Source of the DNA: an uncultured Ellagibacter sp.
GTDB taxonomy: Bacteria > Actinomycetota > Coriobacteriia > Coriobacteriales > Eggerthellaceae
DNA: 41,932 bases
NCBI RefSeq assembly: GCF_934643285.1
Contig: NZ_CAKUBT010000015.1
Location: forward strand, 1-41,932
Reading direction: 5' to 3'
Part shown: positions 8,597 through 15,167 of the stretch, in pieces
Layout of the letters: every line of letters starts with the position of its first letter
How positions within the stretch are numbered: the stretch's first letter is position 1
Program-made: the position numbers and the translations under genes
The notes under the pieces: generated by a model
The model's database searches: none
What the model saw: the letters and a program-made list of their open reading frames with translations, nothing else
Told to the model about the DNA's origin: nothing

Positions 8597-9035
8597 CTCC
8601 AAGATCTCCTTCGAGCCACTCTTCGACAATGAAAATCCACTTGGCAGCCCATCCGAGCGCTTTCGCGGCAGAGGTCGCGACGTTTCCTGAATCGACATCT
8701 TCGGGCCTAGCGGTGCACATGTACAAATCACCGTTCGCATCGCGCAGCACGTGAGGCAATGACCCCGCAGCCTTGTAAAGATCGTTCAAGTCCGGCTTGA
8801 CCGAGTAGACCCTAAGGGAGCCTCCGTAAGTGTTGTTGTGAGGGTGGTTATGATCGTACACGACCATAAGAGTCCAAACCCCGCCAGAGCTCCCGCGTGG
8901 GTTCAAATCACCTACCCAGCAAATCCTTCCATCATCAAGCTTCTCCAACGTGAAGTTGGGAAAATTCTCACGCATGGCAAGCTTTTCCGCCTCAAAAAGC
9001 TGCGGGTTCCTTTGATACCAATAGAATCCACTCAT
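8571..9035 (-). CDS. prokaryotic E2-like ubiquitin-conjugating enzyme fold protein
   Basis: A 154-aa protein with the layout of bacterial E2-like (UBC-fold) proteins: an N-terminal helix (about 10-33), a meander of strands (36-79), then LPHV near 93-96 followed by GDLYMC with Cys107 as predicted catalytic cysteine, and a C-terminal helix rich in Trp (WAAKWIFIVEEWLEG, 129-143). The pattern P-H-(V/N), short loop, G-x-L-x-x-C, helix with W corresponds to the Prok-E2 families known beside bacterial E1 and JAB genes. Next-door E1-like and JAMM genes make the assignment much stronger. The ATG follows TAGGGG. No RING or other E3 is seen in the window. Confidence 0.75.
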   Translation of the reverse strand: MSGFYWYQRNPQLFEAEKLAMRENFPNFTLEKLDDGRICWVGDLNPRGSSGGVWTLMVVYDHNHPHNNTYGGSLRVYSVKPDLNDLYKAAGSLPHVLRDANGDLYMCTARPEDVDSGNVATSAAKALGWAAKWIFIVEEWLEGDLGDEVFEHTY

Positions 9036-9044
9036 TTGTCGCCC

Positions 9045-9236
9045 CTAAGCTAGTTTGCCTTCAGGGGCTTTGAGAGTCTTGCCCTCGACAGCTTCGGGGT
9101 CCGTCGGCTCAACAACCTGGCCCGAGTTCGTGACACGGACCTCTTCTCCCTTGCGCAGGCGTTCAGCTATCTCTTTTCGTTTTGCCGCAGCTGCATCGGC
9201 ATCCGATGCAAAGCGAACTAAAGGGGCACCTATCAT
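9045..9236 (-). CDS. 63-aa protein, first gene of the E1/E2/JAB-FtsK operon
   Basis: A 63-aa protein with a strong Shine-Dalgarno (AAGGAG, 6 bases before the ATG), ending 9 bp before the E2-like gene. Residues 1-9 could be a strand, 11-31 a basic/acidic amphipathic helix rich in Ala and Lys, and 33-45 two short strands; the tail is polar and ends in Lys-Leu-Ala. It is not recognised. By position, the first gene upstream of E2, JAB and E1, it is where a ubiquitin-like modifier might be expected, but there is no C-terminal Gly-Gly and the strand-helix order is not a clear beta-grasp. Function unknown. Confidence 0.65.
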   Translation of the reverse strand: MIGAPLVRFASDADAAAAKRKEIAERLRKGEEVRVTNSGQVVEPTDPEAVEGKTLKAPEGKLA

Positions 9237-9382
9237 TTTTTCTCCTTGGGGTTAAGCCTGTTGTCGTCTCGGAGCGGAGACTGCCCCGATAGTGTTAAAC
9301 AGAAGTCAAAAGTACTTTGGCTTACCTATTTGCATGACTGCTACAGCAAAGGCGACTGGCAGCCACCCAGGCTTTTCGGTCG

Positions 9383-9574
9383 TTATCTTATGAGTTTCTT
9401 GACTTTTTGCCCGATGGAGGCAGGGCTATCATTTTCGTCATAGCCATACGCCTTCAACAGTTGAAGAAGCTCGTCGTACATTCCGTATTCGGCGCATTTC
9501 TTAAGTCTCTCAAGCTCACTGCGCGAGAGTCGATTGATTATCTGTTCCAGAGTCAACGTCGCCACTCCTTTCAT
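9383..9574 (-). CDS. 63-aa helical protein of unknown function, 5' end inside a large palindrome
   Basis: The preferred start is the ATG at 9574, preceded by GGAGGG; an upstream in-frame ATG at 9661 would give 92 aa but must read through the palindrome. The product is helical, with Leu-rich charged segments (SRSELERLKK, YDELLQLLKAYGY) and a basic C-terminus. No family is recognised. The ribosome binding site and start codon lie in one arm of the 52-bp palindrome at 9571-9622, so both transcription and translation could be affected by hairpin formation or by a protein bound there. Confidence 0.5.
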   Translation of the reverse strand: MKGVATLTLEQIINRLSRSELERLKKCAEYGMYDELLQLLKAYGYDENDSPASIGQKVKKLIR

Positions 9575-9622
9575 ACTACTTCCCTCCGCAAACGTAGACG
9601 TTTGCGGAGGGAAGTAGTATGA
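9571..9622. repeat. 52-bp near-uninterrupted perfect palindrome (25-bp arms, 2-nt centre)
   Basis: Two 25-bp arms match perfectly around a central AG at 9596-9597. The core reads CCGCAAACGT-AG-ACGTTTGCGG (9586-9607). It lies about 120 bp beyond the 3' end of the serine recombinase gene. It may be a recombination (res/crossover-like) site or a strong operator. Confidence 0.85.
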
Positions 9623-9692
9623 TTCAGCCCAATAGTGCATAGCTGGGACTTTATGTTTCATCTAGGGCTAATAATCTCGATATTATGAGTGG

Positions 9693-9714
9693 CCGCAAAC
9701 GTCTACTTTTATGG
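9693..9714. repeat. degenerate second copy of the palindrome core
   Basis: CCGCAAACGT-CT-ACTTTTATGG: the left half is identical to the 9586-9607 core and the right half matches 7 of 10 positions. The central dinucleotide is CT rather than AG, so the two copies are in inverted orientation, about 107 bp centre to centre. Confidence 0.6.
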
Positions 9715-9740
9715 CTATCGCAATGGTCTCATAAAGCCAT

Positions 9741-10403
9741 TCATGTGCGTTTTTGTTCCGATGGTGGCTTGAAATCAATGTCAACAGCACCGTCGGAATT
9801 GACCATATCGTCCTCTTTCAACCATTTTGAAAAAGTGGTCGTACCTATCCGAAGCCTCGCCGCCGCTTCTTTTCTTGTTAGTGATCCGGAAAGGAAGGCG
9901 GATTTGGTAGCAGCGTAGTTTTTTGGGCGCCTCTTCGGAGGCCTCCCGAAGCGGACACCCCGCGCTTTCGCCGCGGCTATGCCCTCGGCCTGGCGCTGCT
10001 TGATGTTGTCGCGCTCGACCTGGGCGACGTAGCTCAACAGCTGAAGGACAATGTCTGCAATGAAAACTCCTGTCAGGTTGTCCTTCGTCTCCCTCGTGTC
10101 GAGCAGCGGCATGTCGATCACCACGATAGCGGCTTTCTTGACCTTCGTTATGAAGCGCCACTCGTTCAGGATCTCCTCGTAGTTCCTCCCGAGCCTGTCA
10201 ATGCTCTTGACCACCACAACGTCGCCAGGCTTGATCTTGGAGACGAGCCTTCTGTACGCCGGTCGCTCGAAATCCTTCCCGCTAGCCTTGTCGGCGAATA
10301 TGGCCTTCCTGTCGACCGGGAATCCGGACAGGGCGACTATCTGCCTGTCGAGATTCTGATCCTTCGCCGACACGCGGGCGTATCCGTAAACCCTTCCTTC
10401 CAT
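9741..10403 (-). CDS. serine recombinase (resolvase/invertase family)
   Basis: A 220-aa protein of resolvase/DNA-invertase type. The N-terminal catalytic domain has YGYARVS with nucleophile Ser12, followed by the IDRLGRN arginine motif and a long E-helix (QVERDNIKQRQAEGIAAAKARG); a C-terminal helix-turn-helix occupies about residues 155-195 (TRKEAAARLRIGTTTFSKWL). The usual length is 180-220 aa. The start is the ATG at 10403 with AAGGAG upstream; in-frame sequence upstream of it lacks family similarity. It makes and rejoins double-strand breaks at paired sites with a 2-bp overlap. The palindromes at 9571-9622 and 9693-9714 are candidate sites. Confidence 0.92.
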   Translation of the reverse strand: MEGRVYGYARVSAKDQNLDRQIVALSGFPVDRKAIFADKASGKDFERPAYRRLVSKIKPGDVVVVKSIDRLGRNYEEILNEWRFITKVKKAAIVVIDMPLLDTRETKDNLTGVFIADIVLQLLSYVAQVERDNIKQRQAEGIAAAKARGVRFGRPPKRRPKNYAATKSAFLSGSLTRKEAAARLRIGTTTFSKWLKEDDMVNSDGAVDIDFKPPSEQKRT

Positions 10404-10442
10404 GTTCTGGCTCCTTTCCGCAGCGGTCCGGCGCGATCCCCT

Positions 10443-10465
10443 CGGAAATCGGGCGCGGATTTCCG
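10443..10465. repeat. 8-bp stem hairpin in the recombinase leader
   Basis: CGGAAATC and GATTTCCG (perfect 8-bp arms, 7-nt loop) between the recombinase start and the upstream 33-codon ORF. No T-run follows on either strand, so it is more likely a regulatory hairpin or protein site than a terminator. Confidence 0.5.
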
Positions 10466-10582
10466 CGAAATGCCGGGGCTGGGATCCGCCGCAACGTTCG
10501 CAGTTTTCTGACTCGATGGCATCCGTTCGCGATGCAGCGAATATTCTCCGCAAAAGACCCCGTCCAGATCTGCGGGCAGAAC

Positions 10583-10684
10583 TCATCGCACGTCATCGCT
10601 CATCGACCCCACCTTCAGGCAGCACCATGCGAGGATCGCGTTGCACATGAGGAACATCCCGAATACGAAGAGAAGCGCCTTCAT
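10583..10684 (-). CDS. 33-aa single-span membrane protein, DUF3789-like
   Basis: A 33-aa ORF with one hydrophobic segment (residues 3-25, MC/LAWCC-rich) and a short polar tail. The ATG overlaps the sortase stop codon as ATGA and is preceded by GGAGG within the sortase 3' end. Small proteins of this size and shape (DUF3789) are common beside class B sortases in integrative conjugative elements of Firmicutes and Coriobacteriia; the family name is from memory. It is probably a remnant of such an element. Confidence 0.5.
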   Translation of the reverse strand: MKALLFVFGMFLMCNAILAWCCLKVGSMSDDVR

Positions 10685-11142
10685 CCCTTCTCACCTCCTT
10701 CGATCGCGTAGACCACCGTCCGCGAGTTGGGCGTCTGGTAGCTGCACGTCGCGAAAGCCCAGACCTTGGCACCCGCAAGGTCGGCCTCCTCGAGCACCAG
10801 GTCGCTGCGCGATATCCGCTCGCCGAGGAAGGCGGCCCGCTCCTCGTCGCTTTCGAAGGAGACGCGGACCCTCTCGTCGTCCGCGTCCACCACGTCCACG
10901 GCGACGACGCGCAGCTCGTGGGCCCCTCCGTCGGCGCGGGTGCGGACGAGGATGGTCCGATGTGCCTCCGCGTAGCCGCGGTCGGAGAAGCGCGCGAAGT
11001 CGGCGAACACGCTGCCGTCGTCCATATGGTGCCCGTAGACGATCGAGAAGGGGGAATCGGGCGAGCAATCCCAATCCAGGTAGGGGGTGCCGTAGGCGCC
11101 CTGCCCCAGCGCGTCATCGTATAGGTAGCGGTTGGGGGCGCC
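10681..11142 (-). pseudogene. class B sortase, 5'-truncated (ICE remnant)
   Basis: About 150 codons of a class B sortase C-terminal domain can be read. Motifs include YLDWDCSPDSPFSIVYGHHM (catalytic His in YGHHM), FADFARF, the active-site ATCSY (Cys) and NSRTVVYAI (Arg), so the catalytic triad is intact. The first in-frame ATG is at 11025, inside the domain after the His motif, and the N-terminal membrane anchor is missing. Upstream, near 11142, the sequence switches to an IS256-family transposase in another frame. SrtB homologues are normally 220-270 aa. It is therefore a truncated gene, non-functional unless an unusual start is used. Confidence 0.75.
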
Positions 11143-11329
11143 TGCCGTCGCTGCGCTCGTTGCGGCCTGCGCCGCACATCTGCTGGGCCTCGGAGTCCAT
11201 CAGCGCGTTCATCACGCTCCCCAGCACCATGCACGCGAACTCGCGCGCGTCGCCGCCCTCCTGCCAAAACCTCGCCATCTCGCGCACCTCGTCGCGGCCG
11301 AGGTGCAGTACACTCTCCTCTTGGGACAT
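11143..11329 (-). pseudogene. IS256-family transposase, N-terminal fragment
   Basis: The ATG at 11329 has AAGGAAG upstream. About 62 residues match the N-terminus typical of mutator/IS256 transposases of Coriobacteriia (LHLGRDEVREMARFWQEGG, then CGAGRNERSDGR). In intact copies the text continues with a NGYRER-like motif and the DDE domain; here similarity stops at about 11142 and sortase sequence follows in a different frame. The fragment is the remains of an insertion or deletion event. Confidence 0.75.
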
Positions 11330-11407
11330 CGCTCTTCCTTTCATTCGTCACCTTCATTACTCCAACGACGAATTCTAGGCGGCGTCCCTGCCCTTTCAAA
11401 AGAGGGC

Positions 11408-11431
11408 AGAGGCGGGGCATGCCCCGCCTCT
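11408..11431. repeat. 24-bp perfect GC-rich palindrome
   Basis: AGAGGCGGGGCATGCCCCGCCTCT, with no loop. It lies next to a second hairpin (CTGCCCT...AGGGCAG, about 11388-11409), upstream of the IS256 fragment. It may be an end structure of that element. Confidence 0.6.
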
Positions 11432-11500
11432 TACACCACATCTCTGCGCGCTACCACCCAAAAGTCCAACTCGGACGAAATAGCCAAGCTTTGGCGTCAA

Positions 11501-11553
11501 TCCTGAAGGATAGCGGAGGCGACATGGCACGAATCGAGAGCTATCCCTCAGGA
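11501..11553. repeat. 14-bp inverted repeat with 25-bp loop
   Basis: TCCTGAAGGATAGC (11501-11514) and GCTATCCCTCAGGA (11540-11553) pair at 13 of 14 positions. It is in the gene-free stretch 11432-11890 and may be part of a structured RNA or a relic transposon end. Confidence 0.55.
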
Positions 11554-11574
11554 AGAGACCCTTTCGCGATTTTA

Positions 11575-11785
11575 TTACACGTCGAGGGGGCATTTCTGGC
11601 ACAAAAACCGAGGCATCCCACGGAAGAAATCAGAGCTGGAAGGCAATTTCAATTTGAAAGATCTCGCGACCTGGGATTTCTTGTTGAAGGCGAGTCGCTA
11701 GATTGAAGCAACCTCCCGAGTTGGACCTTTCTCCGTGGGATACCTCGGTTTTTGTGCCAGAATCTCCCTTTCGAAGTGAACTTTT
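11575..11785. repeat. two inverted copies of a roughly 100-bp element (MITE-like)
   Basis: The best-matching cores are 11591-11629 (with CTGGCACAAAAACCGAGG) and 11728-11765 (with CCTCGGTTTTTGTGCCAG), which are reverse complements except for a few changes. Weaker complementarity continues outward (TTTCG...TCGA...GGGG) and inward (CTGGAAGG...TTCAAT). The whole 11432-11890 stretch has no credible ORF: the open frames across it are short, lack ribosome binding sites and run through the repeats. Confidence 0.65.
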
Positions 11786-11872
11786 TCGAAAACGCCTCGG
11801 CGCTCCTCAGATAATCCCCAAGGCACCTCAGCGCACCGCATATAAGCCAGCAAGCGCCGCTAGGCTTTCCCG

Positions 11873-11906
11873 CCTCTGGGGCGCAAGCGCCTATGCGCTC
11901 CAGAGG
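11873..11906 (-). terminator. hairpin overlapping the glnR stop codon
   Basis: CCTCTGG-G-GCGCA and TGCGC-T-CCAGAGG form a stem of about 12 bp with an 8-nt loop that contains the glnR stop codon. It is not followed by a T-run, so termination is probable but not certain. Confidence 0.45.
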
Positions 11907-12568
11907 TAGCCGACGCCGCGCACGGTTTCCAGACGTTGCGCCAGCTCAGGGCCGAGCTTCGCGCGCACGCGCCTCACGTGGACATCGACCGTGCGGCTGC
12001 CGCCGTAGTAATCGAAGCCCCACACACGGCGCAGGAGCGCATCGCGCGAGTACGTGCGGCCCGGATGCGTCACCAGAAACGCGAGCAGCGCGTATTCCAG
12101 GTACGTGAAGTCGAGCGGCTCGCCGTTCACCTTCACCTGATAGGTCGCCAAGTTGATCGTCATGTTGTCGACCGAGATGTAATCGGAGGTAGAGCTCTCG
12201 TTGCCGGGCCACAAAAGCTGGCGAATGCGGGCGGCGCACTCCTCGGCGGACGCGCCGTGCACCACGAAGTCCGCCTTGATCTGCACGGGCAGGCGAAACT
12301 CGGACAGCTGCGCCTCGTTCACGATGACGAGCATCGACGTGGAACCGTCCTCCACCAAAAGCGACTCGGCCTGCGCCACCGTGTCGAGCGCATCGCCGCG
12401 CGCCTCGTAAATCACCAGGTCATGCGATGGATGCTGGGCGAGCAGCTTCTTGAACTGCGCAGACGAACCTGCCACCACGTCGACATCGAGCCCCGAGAGC
12501 ACGGACTGGAACTTATGGGCGTTGTCGAGACTATCGGCGATGAAAAGAACCGTCTTCCTCTGCATCAT
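11891..12568 (-). CDS. glnR: GlnR-type orphan response regulator (OmpR-family winged helix)
   Basis: A 225-aa protein with an N-terminal receiver-like domain (about 1-115) and a C-terminal OmpR/PhoB winged helix (about 130-222), including LEYALLAFLVTHPGRTYSR and GGSRTVDVHVRRVRAKLG, closely resembling actinobacterial GlnR. The residue at the usual phosphoacceptor position is Glu55 (DLVIYEARG), not Asp, in line with GlnR being an atypical regulator that does not depend on phosphorylation. It lies 32 bp downstream of glnA on the same strand with no terminator between, so glnA-glnR is likely one operon. GlnR controls nitrogen-assimilation genes and probably glnA itself. Confidence 0.85.
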   Translation of the reverse strand: MMQRKTVLFIADSLDNAHKFQSVLSGLDVDVVAGSSAQFKKLLAQHPSHDLVIYEARGDALDTVAQAESLLVEDGSTSMLVIVNEAQLSEFRLPVQIKADFVVHGASAEECAARIRQLLWPGNESSTSDYISVDNMTINLATYQVKVNGEPLDFTYLEYALLAFLVTHPGRTYSRDALLRRVWGFDYYGGSRTVDVHVRRVRAKLGPELAQRLETVRGVGYLWSA

Positions 12569-12600
12569 GGCTCAACCTTTCCCGCATGCAGGGCGCGCAT

Positions 12601-13944
12601 CTAGAGGACCTCAAGGTAGCGGTTGCGTTCCCATTCGGAAACGGTGCCCTGGTATTCGTTCCACTCGGCTCGCTTCGTCTCCACCAGGTAGCCGTGGATG
12701 TGCTCGCCGAGCGTCTTTTTCATGAGCTCGGACTCGGCGAAGAGCTCCACCGCCTCGCCGAGGCTCTCGGGCAGCGTGCGGACGCCCTGCTTGCGCAGGT
12801 CCTGACGCGAAAGCTCGAACAGGTCGAGCCCCTCGGTCGGATCTTGCAGGGGCAGCTCCTCCTCGATACCGGCAAGGCCCGCGGCGAGCATGCAGGCGAA
12901 CGCCAGATACGGGTTCGCCGCCGGGTCGGGGTTGCGCAGCTCCACGCGGCACGCCACCTCGCGGTTCGGGCGATACGCCGGGATGCGCACGAGCGTCGAG
13001 CGGTTGCGGGCGCCCCAGGAAATGTAGGTAGGCGCTTCCCCGCCGGAAACCAGGCGCTTGTAGGAGTTCACGTACTGGTTGGTGATGCAGCAGAACTCGG
13101 GTGCGTACTTCAAAAGGCCGGCGATGTAGTGTTTCGCCAGGTCGGAAAGGTTGTAGCCGAGCGGATCGTTCGGATCGAAGAAGGCGTTGTTGCCATCGAG
13201 ATCGAACAGGCTCTGATGCACGTGCATGCCCGACCCAGGGGCATCGGCCAGGGGCTTGGGCATGAACGACGCGTACACGCCGTGCTTCATGGCGATTTCC
13301 TTCACGACCAGCTTGTAGGTCATCACGGCGTCGGCCATAGAAAGCGCGTCGGTGAAGCGCAGGTCGATCTCGTGCTGGGAAGGGCCGTTCTCGTGATGGG
13401 AATATTCCACCGGGATGCCCATCTTCTCCAGGGTGAGCACCGTGTCGCGTCGCAGGTCGGAGGCGTAATCGAGGCTCGTCAGGTCGAAATACCCGCCGTG
13501 GTCGAGCACCTCGGTCGAATGCTGGTCCTTAAAGTAGAAGAACTCAAGCTCGGGCCCTACGTTGAGCACGTAGCCCATGTCGAGCGCGCGCTGGACCTCG
13601 CGCGCGAGCACCTGGCGCGGGTCGCCCTCGAAGGGCTTGCCGTCAGGCGTGCGGATGTCGCAGAACATGCGCCCCACCGCGTTGCTCTCCGGGCGCCACG
13701 GGAGCACCTGGAAGGTCGAGGCGTCGGGGAAGGCGAGCATGTCGCTTTCGCGCGTGCGGCAAAAGCCCTCGACGCAGCTGCCATCGAAGCCCATGCCGTC
13801 CTCGAAGGCGTTCTCGAGCTCGCTCGGGATAACGGCGAACGACTTCATGTTGCCGAGCACGTCGGTAAACCAGAAGCGGACGAAGTGGACATCGCGGCTC
13901 TTGATGGTCTTGAGCACGAAATCTTGTTCCGGATTGGATGACAT
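12601..13944 (-). CDS. glnA: glutamine synthetase type I
   Basis: A 447-aa enzyme converting glutamate, ammonia and ATP to glutamine. The start is the ATG at 13944 with AAGGAG 8 bp upstream; the open frame extends farther but without family similarity. Visible motifs include MGFDGSCVEGF, the metal/substrate motif ELEFFYFKD, the ATP-site block PGSGMHVHQSL and ELRNPDPAANPYLAFA. The length is that of the compact GSI-alpha type. In the region of the adenylylation loop there is DLFELSRQDL, with Phe where GSI-beta enzymes have the modified Tyr, so adenylylation is unlikely. Control is probably through the adjacent GlnR and feedback. Confidence 0.95.
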   Translation of the reverse strand: MSSNPEQDFVLKTIKSRDVHFVRFWFTDVLGNMKSFAVIPSELENAFEDGMGFDGSCVEGFCRTRESDMLAFPDASTFQVLPWRPESNAVGRMFCDIRTPDGKPFEGDPRQVLAREVQRALDMGYVLNVGPELEFFYFKDQHSTEVLDHGGYFDLTSLDYASDLRRDTVLTLEKMGIPVEYSHHENGPSQHEIDLRFTDALSMADAVMTYKLVVKEIAMKHGVYASFMPKPLADAPGSGMHVHQSLFDLDGNNAFFDPNDPLGYNLSDLAKHYIAGLLKYAPEFCCITNQYVNSYKRLVSGGEAPTYISWGARNRSTLVRIPAYRPNREVACRVELRNPDPAANPYLAFACMLAAGLAGIEEELPLQDPTEGLDLFELSRQDLRKQGVRTLPESLGEAVELFAESELMKKTLGEHIHGYLVETKRAEWNEYQGTVSEWERNRYLEVL

Positions 13945-14053
13945 GGCATATGCTCCTTGCGTTCGATCGTTCTCGGCGGTGTGCCCCGCACCGCGCAAAC
14001 GCAGCTGCACCGCAGGCCGCGCCTTGGAATACCTTCCAATTATATCGGGTCAT

Positions 14054-14069
14054 GTTTCGATGGGGTTAA
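14054..14069 (-). promoter_or_regulatory. possible GlnR half-box upstream of glnA
   Basis: On the minus strand, TTAAC-6 nt-GAAAC fits the a/b half of the GlnR box (gTnAC-n6-GaAAc) known from streptomycetes. A second properly spaced half is not seen, so this is tentative. The 13945-14277 intergenic region otherwise shows no clear riboswitch or promoter. Confidence 0.35.
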
Positions 14070-14277
14070 CAGTTTCGCGAAGCTTCGGCCCCTCCCCTTC
14101 ACCATCGGCTAATTCTCTCTCGGGCAGAGCGGCGTTTTCGATATATCGCAAATTACGATAGCCAGGCATTTGTTTTTCGAACTACCACTTACCCCACGCT
14201 CGCGATACTATGGAGAACGTCGAATGGAAGCGAACGCGTTCCCCCGAGGCAACGCGTCCCAGGAAAGGACATCATCA

Positions 14278-15138
14278 ATGGCAATCAACTTCAAGAAGAA
14301 GAAAGCGGCGCTCGTCGCAACGCTCGCCCTCGGCGCGGTGCTCGCGTTCGGCCTGGCAGGCTGCGGCGCGCAGGGTGCAAGCTCCGACAAGTCGGCAAGC
14401 TCCGACGACAAGACCATCACGGTCGCGGCAACCCCCTCGCCGCATGCGGAGATCTTAAACGACGCCGTGAAGCCGCTGCTCGAGAAGGAAGGTTACACCC
14501 TCGAGGTGAAGGAGTTCACCGACTACGTGCAGCCCAACACGGTGACCGAGGAAGGCGAGGTCGACGCCAACTACTTCCAGCACATCACCTACCTCAACAA
14601 CTTCAACGAGGAGAAGGGCACGCATCTCGTGAGCGTCGCCGATGTCCACTACGAGCCGTTCGGCCTGTACCCGGGCAAGACCAAGAGCCTCGACGCCCTG
14701 GCTGACGGCGCGACCGTCGCCGTTCCCAACGACGCCACCAACGAGGCGCGCGCGCTGCTGCTGCTCCAGGATGCCGGCCTCATCACGCTGAAGGACGACG
14801 CGGGTATCAACGCCACTACCAACGACATCGTCTCCAACCCGAAGAACCTCCAGCTCAAGGAAGTCGAGGCTGCAACGGTTCCCAACATCGTCGCCGATGT
14901 CGACATCGCCTGCATCAACGGCAACTACGCCATTCCCGCGGGCTTCAAGACCACCGACGCGCTCGCAACCGAGTCCGCCACCTCGCTCGCCGCTGAAGCT
15001 TATGCGAATGTCCTCGTCGTGAAGGATGGCAACCAAGATTCTGATAAAATCAAGGCTCTTGTGAAAGCACTCACGTCCGACGAGGTTCGCACCTACATCA
15101 ACGACACCTACGCCGGCGCTGTCGTCCCCGTGTTCTAA
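14278..15138 (+). CDS. metQ: methionine ABC transporter substrate-binding lipoprotein
   Basis: A 286-aa NlpA/MetQ-family lipoprotein. The signal peptide ends in the lipobox LAGC (Cys29); the mature part begins with a Ser-rich linker and then the family pattern ITVAATPSPHAEIL, VNANYFQH-like VDANYFQHITYL and GLYPGKTKSLD. The start is the ATG at 14278 after GGAAAGGA; upstream in-frame sequence is outside the family. It captures D- or L-methionine outside the membrane and delivers it to MetI/MetN. It is first in a metQ-metN-metI operon. Confidence 0.93.
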   Translation: MAINFKKKKAALVATLALGAVLAFGLAGCGAQGASSDKSASSDDKTITVAATPSPHAEILNDAVKPLLEKEGYTLEVKEFTDYVQPNTVTEEGEVDANYFQHITYLNNFNEEKGTHLVSVADVHYEPFGLYPGKTKSLDALADGATVAVPNDATNEARALLLLQDAGLITLKDDAGINATTNDIVSNPKNLQLKEVEAATVPNIVADVDIACINGNYAIPAGFKTTDALATESATSLAAEAYANVLVVKDGNQDSDKIKALVKALTSDEVRTYINDTYAGAVVPVF

Positions 15139-15167
15139 GGGACGCCCACAAAGGAGTTAGAAAGCGA

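Noticed and set aside
11419..11909. Short ORFs in the repeat-rich stretch
   Set aside because: No ribosome binding sites, frames run straight through inverted repeats, and no family resemblance. Treated as non-coding.
12586..13941. 451-codon open frame on the plus strand
   Set aside because: Antisense shadow of glnA.
14041..14100. Complete two-copy GlnR box
   Set aside because: Only one a/b half (TTAAC-n6-GAAAC) has correct spacing. A second GAAAC lies too close to be the other half.
14100..14277. SAM or T-box riboswitch upstream of metQ
   Set aside because: No conserved S-box or T-box core and no terminator hairpin with a T-run were seen.
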